From Coxiellaceae bacterium UBA6002 (lineage in GTDB: Bacteria > Pseudomonadota > Gammaproteobacteria > UBA6002): a stretch of DNA of 64,000 nucleotides. Every line of letters begins with the position of its first letter. Within the stretch, counting starts at the first letter, position 1. Position numbers and translations under genes: made by a program. The notes under the pieces were generated by a model, which was given only the letters and a program-made list of their open reading frames with translations, was not told where the DNA came from and ran no database searches. Below, piece after piece: positions 8,887-17,838 of this stretch. The stretch is taken from contig DJAM01000078.1 of NCBI GenBank assembly GCA_002429595.1, positions 12,666 through 76,665 of the forward strand. Direction: 5' to 3'.

Positions 8887-9289
8887 CATTTTTCATAAAT
8901 GTCAGCCGATGAATTAGCTTATTAAGCTATCCACTAATTAACCTTTTCAAAAGGCGGCAGGTGCTAAAGCTTTTTTGGATCGGCAAAATCTTCAAGGTTA
9001 TTGGAATCGACTTTGGTTTAGTATTATCTTAATAATTATTTTCTGAAATATTGCAAGTTAACAGTTCTCTCTTAGTTTCTTAGAATAGGATTTATCAGAA
9101 ATAAACATTTCTTTATGCTTATATACTATGAGATTCCTGAGAGAAGAAGGCAACTTCAGATAAGTTATTAGAACATTATCCGCAAATATGTCATTGAAGA
9201 TCTTGGAAAGCAGAGGTTAAAATTTTTCTAAAAACTTATGCTAAGATGGCATGCTACTTGAATATTGACTTCTATCGACTGAGAGTGCT
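8887..9289 (+). other. Gap with a possible coding remnant, otherwise empty
   Basis: No intact gene. Around 8949-9044 one frame reads PFQKAAGAKAFLDRQNLQGY followed by a hydrophobic stretch WFSIILIIIF and a stop. This looks like the start of a small membrane protein that has lost its start region. An ATG at 8899 opens only eight codons. I could not assign a family. The remaining sequence up to 9289 shows nothing further. Confidence 0.3.
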
Positions 9290-10186
9290 ATGCAATTTTT
9301 TCTGGATTTTGACAATCAACCCAAAAAATCGGATATCGATCTAATACAACAAGGACTTGATCATTTTAATAAGATCATCCTCAAGCAGCAACCACAGGAA
9401 TTTGCCATTTATCTGCGAGATAGTAAAAATGCTATCAATGGAGGAATTTTTGCTCTTTCCTATTCCGATTCTTTACATATCATTTTACTTTGGGTCAATA
9501 ACTCCGCAAGATCACAAGGTTATGGTTCTGCCCTCTTGAAAGCTGCTGAAGAAGAAGGCATAAAAAGAAAATGTCGATATGTCTTTGTAGACACTTTTGA
9601 ATTTCAGGGAGAAGGCTTCTATTTAAAAAATGGGTACCAATGTGTAGGTAGAATCGACAATGTCTTGCTCACTCATGCTAAAGTGTTTTTTAAAAAATCT
9701 TTAATAAAAATAGACCCACTATTTCCCTATGCTATAGAATTAATTTCTCCTGGGCTAGCAGAAAAAATATGCCAAGATATTACAGCTGACTTACCAGAAT
9801 ATTTTGGTATACCCGAAGCCAATGAACGCTATGCCAAGGGGGTCCAGAAACGCACATCATTTGCGGCCTCACATTTGAACGAATACGTAGGCTTAATAAC
9901 GCTAGAGTTTCCATTTCCAAATAATGCAAACATTTACTGGATGGCGACTAAGAAAGCATTTCAAGGAAAAGGGATAGGCTCTTATCTGTTGAAGCACGCA
10001 GAAAATTACTGCCTACAAAAAGGGAGCTTGTCACTGACGGTAGAAACCTTAAGCCCGAAACAAAAAGATGAAAACTACTTAAAAAGCTACCAGTTCTATC
10101 AAAAAAAGGGGTTTAAGCCTTTGTTTGAATTGAATACGTACGGTCCAGATTTTTTAATGATCTATCTACAGAAACTTTTAACCTAG
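9290..10186 (+). CDS. Tandem GNAT acetyltransferase (two domains)
   Basis: A 298-residue protein made of two acetyl-CoA-dependent GNAT domains. Domain 1 (about 1-138) has the acetyl-CoA loop RSQGYGSALLKAAEEEG and the strand VDTFEFQGEGFYLKNGY. Domain 2 (about 140-298) has FQGKGIGSYLLKHAENYC and YQFYQKKGFKPLFELNTYG. Domain 1 closely resembles the free-standing GNAT at 38780 and the C-terminal part of the fusion at 34778, so these are paralogues. The substrate is unknown; the neighbourhood suggests small-molecule or drug acetylation. A GAG-containing site lies shortly before the ATG. Confidence 0.85.
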   Translation: MQFFLDFDNQPKKSDIDLIQQGLDHFNKIILKQQPQEFAIYLRDSKNAINGGIFALSYSDSLHIILLWVNNSARSQGYGSALLKAAEEEGIKRKCRYVFVDTFEFQGEGFYLKNGYQCVGRIDNVLLTHAKVFFKKSLIKIDPLFPYAIELISPGLAEKICQDITADLPEYFGIPEANERYAKGVQKRTSFAASHLNEYVGLITLEFPFPNNANIYWMATKKAFQGKGIGSYLLKHAENYCLQKGSLSLTVETLSPKQKDENYLKSYQFYQKKGFKPLFELNTYGPDFLMIYLQKLLT

Positions 10187-10245
10187 GGAAATCTCAATCT
10201 TGCAGACACTTCTCAACAGCTAAGTTAGGCGAACCTAGGATTATT

Positions 10246-11127
10246 ATGACTATAAGTATTGATACCTCTCTTGTTCATCGACTTATTAAATCCCAATTTC
10301 CGCAATGGGCTAGTTTGCCTATTAGGCCTGTGGAAAGTAGTGGCTGGGATAACAGAACTTTTCATCTGGGTTCAGAAATGACCATTCGGCTTCCAAGTGC
10401 AGCATGTTATGCTGATCAAGTGAAAAAAGAACAATGTTGGTTGCCGCGTCTTGCGCCTCACTTATCTCTATCTATACCAACTCCTATTGCACTCGGGCAG
10501 CCATCTGAAGACTATCCATGGCATTGGTCAATTTATCGATGGCTTCCAGGTCAAACGGCCTCAAAAGATTGTATTGACGATATGAATCTTTTTGCTGAGG
10601 ATTTGGCCAAATTTGTGTTAGAGCTTCAGAGTATTGATTCAACAGGTGGTCCGCCAGCAGGAAAGCATAGCTTCTACCGAGGAGGCTCCTTGACAACTTA
10701 CGATAAGGAAACACAGCAGGCAATTAAATTGCTTGGCAATCAGATAGATTCCAAGACTATTGCCGCTATATGGGAAGAATCGCTTAGTTCTTCTTGGCAG
10801 AGGGAGCCTGTTTGGATTCATGGAGATATTGCAGTAGGCAATCTTCTCGTTGAAAAGGCTCGTCTTCGCGCTGTTATCGATTTTGGTCAGTTAGCGATTG
10901 GTGACCCTGCTTGTGACTTAGTGATTGCTTGGACCTTCTTCAAGGACGAAAGTAGGAAAGTGTTTCGTGGTAAACTTGATCTGGACAGGGCAACTTGGTC
11001 ACGTGCTCGAGGTTGGGCGTTATGGAAGGCCTTAATAGTATCTGCCAAATTATCTGGCACCAACCCGGATGCTATTGAAGCCTCGTGGAAAATGATAGAC
11101 GAGATACTTCTTGACCATGAGTATTGA
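10246..11127 (+). CDS. APH-family phosphotransferase
   Basis: A 293-residue kinase of the aminoglycoside/choline kinase fold. The catalytic loop is HGDIAVGN (His 192, Asp 194, Asn 199) and the metal-binding Asp 212 is in VIDFGQ, followed by IGDPACDLVIAW. The N-terminal lobe has FHLGSEMTIRLP, matching the nucleotide-binding strand. All catalytic residues are present. It is a clear paralogue of the gene at 49077 (SSGWDNRTF versus SSGTDHALF, and the same C-terminal RGWAL block). The ATG has AGGA 6 nt upstream. The substrate cannot be told from sequence. It stands alone, 59 nt after the tandem GNAT gene. Confidence 0.88.
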   Translation: MTISIDTSLVHRLIKSQFPQWASLPIRPVESSGWDNRTFHLGSEMTIRLPSAACYADQVKKEQCWLPRLAPHLSLSIPTPIALGQPSEDYPWHWSIYRWLPGQTASKDCIDDMNLFAEDLAKFVLELQSIDSTGGPPAGKHSFYRGGSLTTYDKETQQAIKLLGNQIDSKTIAAIWEESLSSSWQREPVWIHGDIAVGNLLVEKARLRAVIDFGQLAIGDPACDLVIAWTFFKDESRKVFRGKLDLDRATWSRARGWALWKALIVSAKLSGTNPDAIEASWKMIDEILLDHEY

Positions 11128-11316
11128 ATTATAACCATTAATTATCTCCATTTTTATTTTCAAGATATAGAACTATAAACATCGCATCAAGTAACTGGCA
11201 AGTCCTTGTGGTGAGTTGTTGTTTTGATGACCAATGATTGCAAAAAACACCAAGAAAAACGTTTATTCGATTGTATCGGATTGGACCACTTTCGCGGAAG
11301 AACAGCGAGGGTTGAA

Positions 11317-12069
11317 ATGAAATCAGCAATTCTAGAATCAAGCGCAAAAATATGGATTACCGAAGGCGCATTAGTGGAAATTTTACGAAGAAATACAACA
11401 ATTCGACTTGATCCAAAATTTGTGCATGCTTTGCTGGTTTATAAAGAGGCAAGTAAGCAAGCGCTAAAAAACTGTGGAGTTCCTACCTTGATTCAGCACT
11501 CGCGCATTCATTACCCATCTTGTGTTTTCCGCCACATGGAAAGCAAATCAAGTTCTATTGAGTTCGGAAGGTCTTTTGGATCGTCTCGTTAACGAAGACA
11601 ATGCTCGCTTTTTACAAGAAATCATACGTCCATATATGGATAAGAATTTATCAGTTAAGGTCGGCGGCCTAATGAGCTGCGTTGGAGACTGCTATAAGCC
11701 TGAGAAGGCTCTTGTTACAAAAAAAGCAATTCAAGTTCATTTTTTCCAGGGCCCAGAAACTTGCTGAGAGTGGTTGCGATTTTTTATTTGGATCAACACT
11801 GCCCGTTTTGACGGAAGCCCTAGGATTAGCCTCGGCAATGGCCGACACTAAAAAACCGTACGTGCTGAGTTTTTGTCGTTCGACCCTCTGGAAAAATACT
11901 AGATGGCACGCTTCTGTCTGAAGTGATTCGAAGGATCGACGATGAAGGAGTACTCCTCCCAATTTTTATATGGTTAATTGTGAGCTTGAAGACCTCGCAA
12001 CTCCGAGTGGTCGGAGGCTGTTGTGGCACCGATTCCAGGCATATTAAAGCTATTGCCAAACGCCTATGA
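11317..12069 (+). pseudogene. Decayed homocysteine S-methyltransferase
   Basis: Pieces of one protein appear in order in three frames. From 11317 there is MKSAILESSAKIWITEGALV with RLDPKFVHALLVYKEAS. From about 11570 comes LVNEDNARFLQEIIRPYMDK with VGGLMSCVGDCYKPEKAL, then LAESGCDFLFGSTLPVLTEA with MADTKKPYVLSF, then FYMVNC, and finally VVGGCCGTDSRHIKAIAKRL ending at 12069. The last motif holds the paired zinc cysteines of the COG2040 homocysteine methyltransferases. About 90 residues between FYMVNC and VVGGCCGT are missing, and there are at least three frameshifts. It is therefore non-functional. Flanking genes are unrelated. Confidence 0.82.
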
Positions 12070-12159
12070 GCTTTCTCTTTTCATAGCTTTTCGAGAAATT
12101 TTCATCCAATCCTTTGCTATTCGCAGATTTTTGATCTTGCTGCTATGGTCATACCGATA

Positions 12160-14328
12160 TCATATCTTTGGTTGATGATATTGTATTTCTTCATGTTCGG
12201 GAGAAGGCTCTCGCTGACCTTCCTGTTTTAATTCAACAGGCTTTTGTTTTTCTACCTGCTCTTTCTTAGATAATAATGGTTCAGGAGTATTGCTAGGTTT
12301 ATTCTTGGGGGTAAGAGCTGGCTGATGACCTAGCGACTTTCCAATAGCAGCATATGAGGTAGTTGCTTTGTTGGATGTTGGTAAAGGAGATAGGGCATGG
12401 CCTTTCTTTAATGTATCAAAAATTGCATCTCTTGAAGAAACAAACACGGTTTGGCCAGGCTCCCATTTAAAGGGGATTTCTAAATTATCGATATCTGTAA
12501 GTTGCCATGTTCCTTCTCTACATCCCCACATTTTATATCTGCCTGCGTCATCTTTTATAAGATAAGGTTTTTCGCCTAATTTATTCGTATCCAGTTTATT
12601 AAAGGAAGGGACCACCATTAAGAAAAGGTCATATCCTTTAAATAAGGTTTTTTCTCTATCTTCTTGAATTTCAAGCTTGCTCATTTGATCGTTATTAAAG
12701 CTTATCTTGAAAGATTGATCCTTTTCCGGTAAAAAATCAGTGTTTGATATTGGCACCATTTTTGTTTCTTGTCCAAATTGCTTGTATGTTAAGCTATTAT
12801 CTTTGATAAAAATCTCTACCTCATCGCCATAGGGATTTTTATACTTCCCCTCAAACCTTTTTAATGATGGGGGTACTATCTTTTCTTGTGTGGCTGAATG
12901 TACTAGATTAAACCATTCAAAACGTCTTTGTTTGGATTTGTCTTCGCGTGCTAATTCAAAGGCTTTTTTAAAACAACCTCTAGCCTCTTCAATTTTGCCT
13001 CGATCTTCAACAATTTTTTCTTCAGCTATCTTTCCTTCAAGCGTTTCTTGCCATCCTGGCTCATCAATCTGACTATAACGTGGCATGTGTTTAAATAGCA
13101 AGTGTGTGCTACCAATAGGGGCTAAATCAGGAGAACTCAACACTTGATTGGCAATACTCATTCCATTTTCTGAATTTGTAAAAAATGCAGCGCCTTTTTT
13201 CTCTGTCACATTGATGGCAATAAAAGCTCGTGTATTATGATTTTCACCATATTGATAGGCGATGATTTTATCTTTCTTGTCATCGCTTTTATATCTATAA
13301 ATATGCCAACCTAAGCCACAGGTCTTCCCTATGCTGTATGTATTTTTTGCTTCAAATGCTTGTTTGAAGACCGGATTATCCATATTCTTTAACCATGCAG
13401 TCATGAATTTCGAAAAATCATGAGCCGTTGTAAGTAGTGAGCCAGCGGCATTAAGGTGTGGTGTGTGACCTACTTTACTTGCCATCGCCAAGATATCGCT
13501 TCTGAATGAAGGATTATTAAGTTTGGTTGCTAAGTTCGCTAAATCAATCTCTGGCGTAACGAAAGCTGTTCTACTCATTCCTTTTACATAGTACTTTCGA
13601 GGATTTTCAGATAAATAAATTTTACCTTTTTCAGCTTGGCTTAGCTCAGACAATGATGACATCAATTCAAGGTCATACTTAAGTTGAGGGAGACTCTCGT
13701 AGATTGAAGCTGGTTTTCCTAGCTCAGAATGAAGTGCTACAACATTGGAGTCTTCCTCCCTTTGTGGCAAAAATGTTGAGCGATTCATTCTTAAGGGGAC
13801 AAACACATGCTCTTGGGCTAATGTTTCTAAATCTTTACCCAGCTTTTTTTCGATGACTTTTTGCAGATAAAGAAAAGCTTCGCCTGAATAGGAATAGCCC
13901 TCGCCCAGATTTGATTTAGCAAACGATAGTGGTGAAGATAAATCTGGGCCCAAATTAGGCAAACCGGTAGTATGTGACAATACATGTTCAGCTGTTAACT
14001 GTTTGGCCTTTTCAGGATATTCACCATTCACCTTGAACCTTTCATATGGCAAGATATTATGTAGTGGTTCATCCAACCTAATTTTACCGGCTTCGACTAA
14101 TTGCAAGACCAAATAAGTAAATACAATTTTACTCAACGAAGATGCTGGAAATCGGGTAAGGCCATCTAGTGCATTCGTAGCCTGGGCATTTTTTTTGCCA
14201 ACAGTGATTACAGTGCTTTCAAATTCCTGTTTACTTTCATCTTTTGATTCGACATAAGCATAGCCTATGGCTGGAATATGGGCACGCTCAGTTATCTTTT
14301 GTAAGGCGGGTGTTGATGGTTTAGGCAT
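12160..14328 (-). CDS. Beta-lactamase-fold serine hydrolase with long C-terminal extension
   Basis: A 722-residue protein. The N-terminal 350 residues are a class C beta-lactamase/DD-peptidase-like domain. The nucleophile motif is SLSK (Ser 64, Lys 67), then VLSHTTGLPNLG, a YSYSGEAF motif in place of Tyr-x-Asn, and HLNAAGSLLTTAHDFSKF. A beta-rich region of the type seen behind such hydrolases (FEGKYKNPYGDEVEIFIKD) lies near 480-600. The last 60 residues are Pro/Glu/Lys-rich and end with a glutamate-dense tail (REPSPEHEEIQYHQPKI). There is no signal peptide, which is unusual for a penicillin-binding enzyme. The gene at 54129 is a paralogue. It could be an esterase or a secreted effector. The ribosome binding site is weak. 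Confidence 0.82.
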   Translation of the reverse strand: MPKPSTPALQKITERAHIPAIGYAYVESKDESKQEFESTVITVGKKNAQATNALDGLTRFPASSLSKIVFTYLVLQLVEAGKIRLDEPLHNILPYERFKVNGEYPEKAKQLTAEHVLSHTTGLPNLGPDLSSPLSFAKSNLGEGYSYSGEAFLYLQKVIEKKLGKDLETLAQEHVFVPLRMNRSTFLPQREEDSNVVALHSELGKPASIYESLPQLKYDLELMSSLSELSQAEKGKIYLSENPRKYYVKGMSRTAFVTPEIDLANLATKLNNPSFRSDILAMASKVGHTPHLNAAGSLLTTAHDFSKFMTAWLKNMDNPVFKQAFEAKNTYSIGKTCGLGWHIYRYKSDDKKDKIIAYQYGENHNTRAFIAINVTEKKGAAFFTNSENGMSIANQVLSSPDLAPIGSTHLLFKHMPRYSQIDEPGWQETLEGKIAEEKIVEDRGKIEEARGCFKKAFELAREDKSKQRRFEWFNLVHSATQEKIVPPSLKRFEGKYKNPYGDEVEIFIKDNSLTYKQFGQETKMVPISNTDFLPEKDQSFKISFNNDQMSKLEIQEDREKTLFKGYDLFLMVVPSFNKLDTNKLGEKPYLIKDDAGRYKMWGCREGTWQLTDIDNLEIPFKWEPGQTVFVSSRDAIFDTLKKGHALSPLPTSNKATTSYAAIGKSLGHQPALTPKNKPSNTPEPLLSKKEQVEKQKPVELKQEGQREPSPEHEEIQYHQPKI

Positions 14329-14529
14329 AATAGTATTACTGAAAAAAAATCAAAGATAGGTTAATTATAGAATAAATCTCTTTACAGCTGTAGTCTCAGC
14401 TTCTCTTAGCACTGCCTACTCTTATTAAAAATGAATATCTTAAAGACATAAGGTCCACTCGTTACTATTAGGTTGCAGTAAGATGAAAATCTCCTGCAGA
14501 TAATCAGCAATTAGCCTCTGGAGCTGGGT

Positions 14530-14746
14530 TTGCAGGTAAGTGATAAAAATTTTTCATTGGAATGATAAACCAGCGAATCGAGAATTGTTTTCATTATCAG
14601 TAGAAATGCAGTTGCCAAATGCTGCTCCCTAGCAACGGCTTGTAGTGTCGTATCAGGAAGCCAGTTCACGAGAAGGCAAAGGTGTCAGGATTACCTCTAA
14701 AAGTTTTTTCTGTAAAAGCATCTACGTAATAGATCGGGAAAAGCAT
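14530..14746 (-). pseudogene. Remnant of a second PhzF-family protein
   Basis: A GAGAG site and ATG at 14746 start MLFPIYYVDAFTEKTFRGNP, the typical PhzF N-terminus. After a frame change comes WLPDTTLQAVAREQHLATAF, and after another IRWFIIPM near 14560, matching the PhzF WLPD...A.E..L..TAF...IRWFTP order. The rest of the gene is gone. An intact PhzF-type gene is at 47587. This is a clear but heavily decayed fragment. Confidence 0.65.
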
Positions 14747-15063
14747 TTTTCTCTCACTCATAATTAAGCTTTGACTATTCGGCTGTATTACACAATTATC
14801 TATATCAGTCCGAATTTTTCCTAGTAGATTGTCTCCCAAAGCATCTGATTTACATTAATTTTAGGGTAATGGGTGTAGTTGATTTCTAAAGGACCCAATT
14901 AAACTCGCTATAGCCTTATCCTATGGATAAGAGTGCATCAGGAAGGTTCTCTTAATCGATTGCATTTTGGCTGCGTCCGTCTCGTATAACAACTTCAAAA
15001 CAATGCCACCCTTAGCTCTAAGCTGAATTAATTGGGTCATGAATTTTTACATTAGTTAATAAG
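14747..15063. other. Intergenic stretch without visible features
   Basis: No open frame, repeat or convincing hairpin seen between the PhzF remnant and the CoA-transferase gene. It may contain further decayed sequence. Confidence 0.4.
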
Positions 15064-16392
15064 TTATAATTTTCCTCGGAGTGCAAACACTTCGTCTTCT
15101 ACCTCAAATTTTATATTATTCTCTGAATTGAAAACAGCATCATATAGTTGCTGAAAACCAACCATTTTCCAATCTTTCCTGATTGAATTAAATTTCTCTA
15201 TTAGTACCCGAATTGGCGTGTGGTGCTGATTCAATAATGGTGCTTCATGTAAAGTATTGTCCGTAAAAAGTGATGATTTATAAGGATTAGCGATCACCGT
15301 CGTACCATTAGTGGTATGAGTAAAAAAATTTGTTGCAAATGATTGCTGTAACGCTTCACCAACGGTATTAACTTTACTGGCAGGGACTTTACAATATTCA
15401 CATTTGTCAAGCCAATTTGCAGTAGTGTCAGTTTTTAAGATGTTTTCCAGCGCTGATTGAAACTCCTCAATATTTTTCATCCTGGATTCATTCGTAGGAT
15501 ATTTATAATAAAGTTTTTGGTCCTTTAAAACATCAAGGCACAAACGCTTATATTGTTCTTCATTAACAATTGCCAATGAAATCATGTTATCTTTAGTTTG
15601 ATAAAAAGAAAACGGAGCCAACCAATTATCACGATTACCATGACGAACTGGCTCTCTATTTAGCTTAAGACAACTCAAGTATTGTCCAGTCATCAAATAG
15701 GCAGCAATGTTAGCCATACTTATCTGCAAAAAAATCACATTAGCACTTTGGTTGGGAATCTTTCTACCGCGTGATAGCGAGAATAGATGAGAAACAATTA
15801 GATCTGATGCTTCCATAGCAGTTGCTTCATCTAATACAACAAAGCCAACTTTTAATGGTTCGTTAGGCGCACTACCATTGACACTGGCCATACCTGTTGC
15901 AGCTTGAACCGACACATCTAACGCTAAAAGATGTCTATATTCTTCTCCCTCATAGCCAATAATGGAGCAAAAAATTACGGGACGTGGCTTATCTGTTGAC
16001 TTTAAAAAATTATTCAACGTAATATCATTCCCTTTAGCTTCAGGTGATCTATTATCAATAATAACATCTGTAAGGGATAGAATTTCCTGATACAGCTGCG
16101 CTTCCTGCTTTCCAAGGGTAATACTTAATTTACTTGCATTTAAAGAGTTAAACGTTTCCTTCGAAAGGTAGTGACGGGCAGGATCACCAATGTTTGGTGG
16201 TTCTATTTTCACGACAAAGGCGCCTTTCCTTGCCAACCTCTCGCCGACCATTGGCCCCGAAACGTGCTGCCCAATTTCAACAACCATAATGCCCTTAAGC
16301 GGGCCATCAGGAGATATTTCAAAGATTTCTTTTAGTATATGTTTTTTAGCTTCGGGAAAATGTGGTATTTCACTTTTCTTATTTTCGAACAT
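15064..16392 (-). CDS. CaiB/BaiF-type family III CoA-transferase
   Basis: A 442-residue enzyme that would move CoA between carboxylic acids. The N-terminal block GIMVVEIGQHVSGPMVGERL and ARKGAFVVKIEPPNIGDPAR is characteristic. The catalytic aspartate is expected in LLALDVSVQAATGMASVNG. The RHGNRDNWLAPFSFYQTKDN segment fits the family's late core, and length is normal. AGGA lies just before the ATG. No beta-oxidation or carnitine genes are nearby, so the substrate is unknown. It is a single gene with empty sequence on both sides. Confidence 0.9.
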   Translation of the reverse strand: MFENKKSEIPHFPEAKKHILKEIFEISPDGPLKGIMVVEIGQHVSGPMVGERLARKGAFVVKIEPPNIGDPARHYLSKETFNSLNASKLSITLGKQEAQLYQEILSLTDVIIDNRSPEAKGNDITLNNFLKSTDKPRPVIFCSIIGYEGEEYRHLLALDVSVQAATGMASVNGSAPNEPLKVGFVVLDEATAMEASDLIVSHLFSLSRGRKIPNQSANVIFLQISMANIAAYLMTGQYLSCLKLNREPVRHGNRDNWLAPFSFYQTKDNMISLAIVNEEQYKRLCLDVLKDQKLYYKYPTNESRMKNIEEFQSALENILKTDTTANWLDKCEYCKVPASKVNTVGEALQQSFATNFFTHTTNGTTVIANPYKSSLFTDNTLHEAPLLNQHHTPIRVLIEKFNSIRKDWKMVGFQQLYDAVFNSENNIKFEVEDEVFALRGKL

Positions 16393-16706
16393 GGTTTCCT
16401 CATTAATTTTTTAAGACTAATCGGACTATAAACTTCAACTTCTGTTCAGTTAACTAGGAAAATTACTAGTTTGCTGAAGAAAACAGACAGCTTATGTGAA
16501 AAATGGGTCAATTGCTAAATTGTGATAGTTATATATAAATATTTAATAAATAATATGAAGTAGAGTCTAAGTGAGCTACATCGTGTGAATAATCTTTTAT
16601 CGAATAATCTTATTTCTATAGCCTGACTTTTCAATAGAATCTTCTTACCTTTTTTAAATCGTTAACGAGCATTGTTTTGTTATGCAGCAAAAAGTTACTA
16701 AACCCT
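16393..16706. other. Intergenic stretch without visible features
   Basis: AT-rich sequence between the HTH gene and the CoA-transferase gene. No open frame or clear terminator was seen. Confidence 0.4.
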
Positions 16707-16943
16707 TTAAAATAACAAACGAATGAAACCAGAGGAAAGTGCTGCTTGATAAATTTCTGATCGACGATAGCAATTTAATTTTTCTTTGATATTTGCCAGA
16801 TGAAATTCAACTGTTTTAGCTGAAGTAGATATTAGTACTGCAATTTCTTTGGCAGAATTTCCCCTTAGATAATATTTCAAAACTTCTATCTGACGAGGAG
16901 TAAATTCAACCTGGTCGTACTGGCAAAAGGTTTGTGTAGGCAA
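16707..16943 (-). CDS. LuxR-type HTH module, probably the C-terminus of the methyltransferase upstream
   Basis: The 78-codon frame holds a complete LuxR/GerE helix-turn-helix: FTPRQIEVLKYYLRGNSAKE followed by STSAKTVEFHLANIKEKLNC and RRSEIYQAALSSGF. Legionella has many LuxR regulators with this C-terminal type. The same frame reads on upstream through EKKIATQDELLPTQTF to an A8 tract at 16964-16971, where it joins the methyltransferase frame exactly if translation shifts by -1. It has no convincing start of its own, because the apparent start lies inside the overlapping methyltransferase frame. The likely native product is a 332-residue methyltransferase-HTH fusion (16707-17704). Confidence 0.7.
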   Translation of the reverse strand: MPTQTFCQYDQVEFTPRQIEVLKYYLRGNSAKEIAVLISTSAKTVEFHLANIKEKLNCYRRSEIYQAALSSGFIRLLF

Positions 16944-17704
16944 TAACTCGTCTTGAGTAGCAATTTTTTTTCACAAACTATTTCTAGTAAACATTCATAA
17001 TAGGAAAAACTTTCATCTTCGGAATAGTGATTATAGTTTAGATAAGAATGTACTGTTTCATGCAAAAAATGATCTTGTTTAGAAACTGGAATACGATTTT
17101 TATGTGAGGCCCAACTCTTCAACCAATAGTGAAGCATTTCACCATTCTCAAAAGTACTCTCATAGGTCACGAATTCGAATTTATGGATAACGAAGCCGAG
17201 ATTTTCTAACAGCAAACACAGTTCTGGTGCGCTGATTTCACTGTAATCAGGTGCAAATCCTATAAAATAGCCTTTCCACTTTGGTGAAGAAGCGACTTGA
17301 TACAGAAACCTATCATTTTTGGGACGACCGTGACTTGCAAAAAATTGCAAATAAACTTTGCCACCTGGTTTTAAAGCACGATAAATATTGCTCAAAACTT
17401 TTCTTTTATCTTTAATCCAGTGTAGGCAACTGAAACTTACAATCGCATCATAATAGTTTGTGCAACTTAATGATAGGCCATCTTGTAGTTCAAAATTCAA
17501 ATTTGATAGTTGATTTTGCTTGCATGCTCGTATCTCATCAATCATATTATCTATAGCAACAAAATAAGATCGCTGATATCTTTTTGCCAAATGCTTACTC
17601 AATTGACCCTGACGACAACCAATATCTAAAATCCGTTCACAACCTTGGAGGCAAAATTTTTTGATGAAATTTTCCCCCCATTGAATCACTGGTGAAACGC
17701 TCAT
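16886..17704 (-). CDS. SAM-dependent methyltransferase, possibly fused by frameshift to a LuxR HTH
   Basis: Class I methyltransferase. Motif I is RILDIGCRQGQLSKHLA (about 24-40), the acidic post-I strand is VAIDNMIDEI, and motif IV/V is YDAIVSFSCLHWIKDKRKVL followed by ALKPGGKVYLQF. It resembles trans-aconitate methyltransferase-like enzymes. GAGGG lies 7 nt before the ATG. After EIVCEKK the zero frame adds an unrelated tail (LLLKTSYCLHKPFAST...) and stops at 16886. A -1 shift on the A8 tract instead continues into a LuxR-type HTH. The enzyme domain is complete either way. Whether the fusion is made by slippage, is broken by mutation, or reflects a homopolymer error is open. Confidence 0.8.
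   Translation of the reverse strand: MSVSPVIQWGENFIKKFCLQGCERILDIGCRQGQLSKHLAKRYQRSYFVAIDNMIDEIRACKQNQLSNLNFELQDGLSLSCTNYYDAIVSFSCLHWIKDKRKVLSNIYRALKPGGKVYLQFFASHGRPKNDRFLYQVASSPKWKGYFIGFAPDYSEISAPELCLLLENLGFVIHKFEFVTYESTFENGEMLHYWLKSWASHKNRIPVSKQDHFLHETVHSYLNYNHYSEDESFSYYECLLEIVCEKKLLLKTSYCLHKPFASTTRLNLLLVR
16964..16971 (-). other. A8 slippery tract joining methyltransferase and HTH frames
   Basis: On the coding strand the sequence is GTGAAAAAAAATTGC. Zero frame reads GAA AAA AAA TTG; a -1 slip gives GAA AAA AAA ATT GCT and enters the LuxR HTH frame. A tracts of this length can cause ribosomal or transcriptional slippage, and are also typical sites of sequencing indels. Confidence 0.6.
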
Positions 17705-17838
17705 TATAATACCCTCTATACAATTTCCATATACATAAGCAAGTTCTCTATACTAACTGCTGTGCAATGACATTCTGAGAACAAATGCATATCAAGCATT
17801 GATTACCCTGGGTGCAAAAATTAATATTAAGTTATCTT

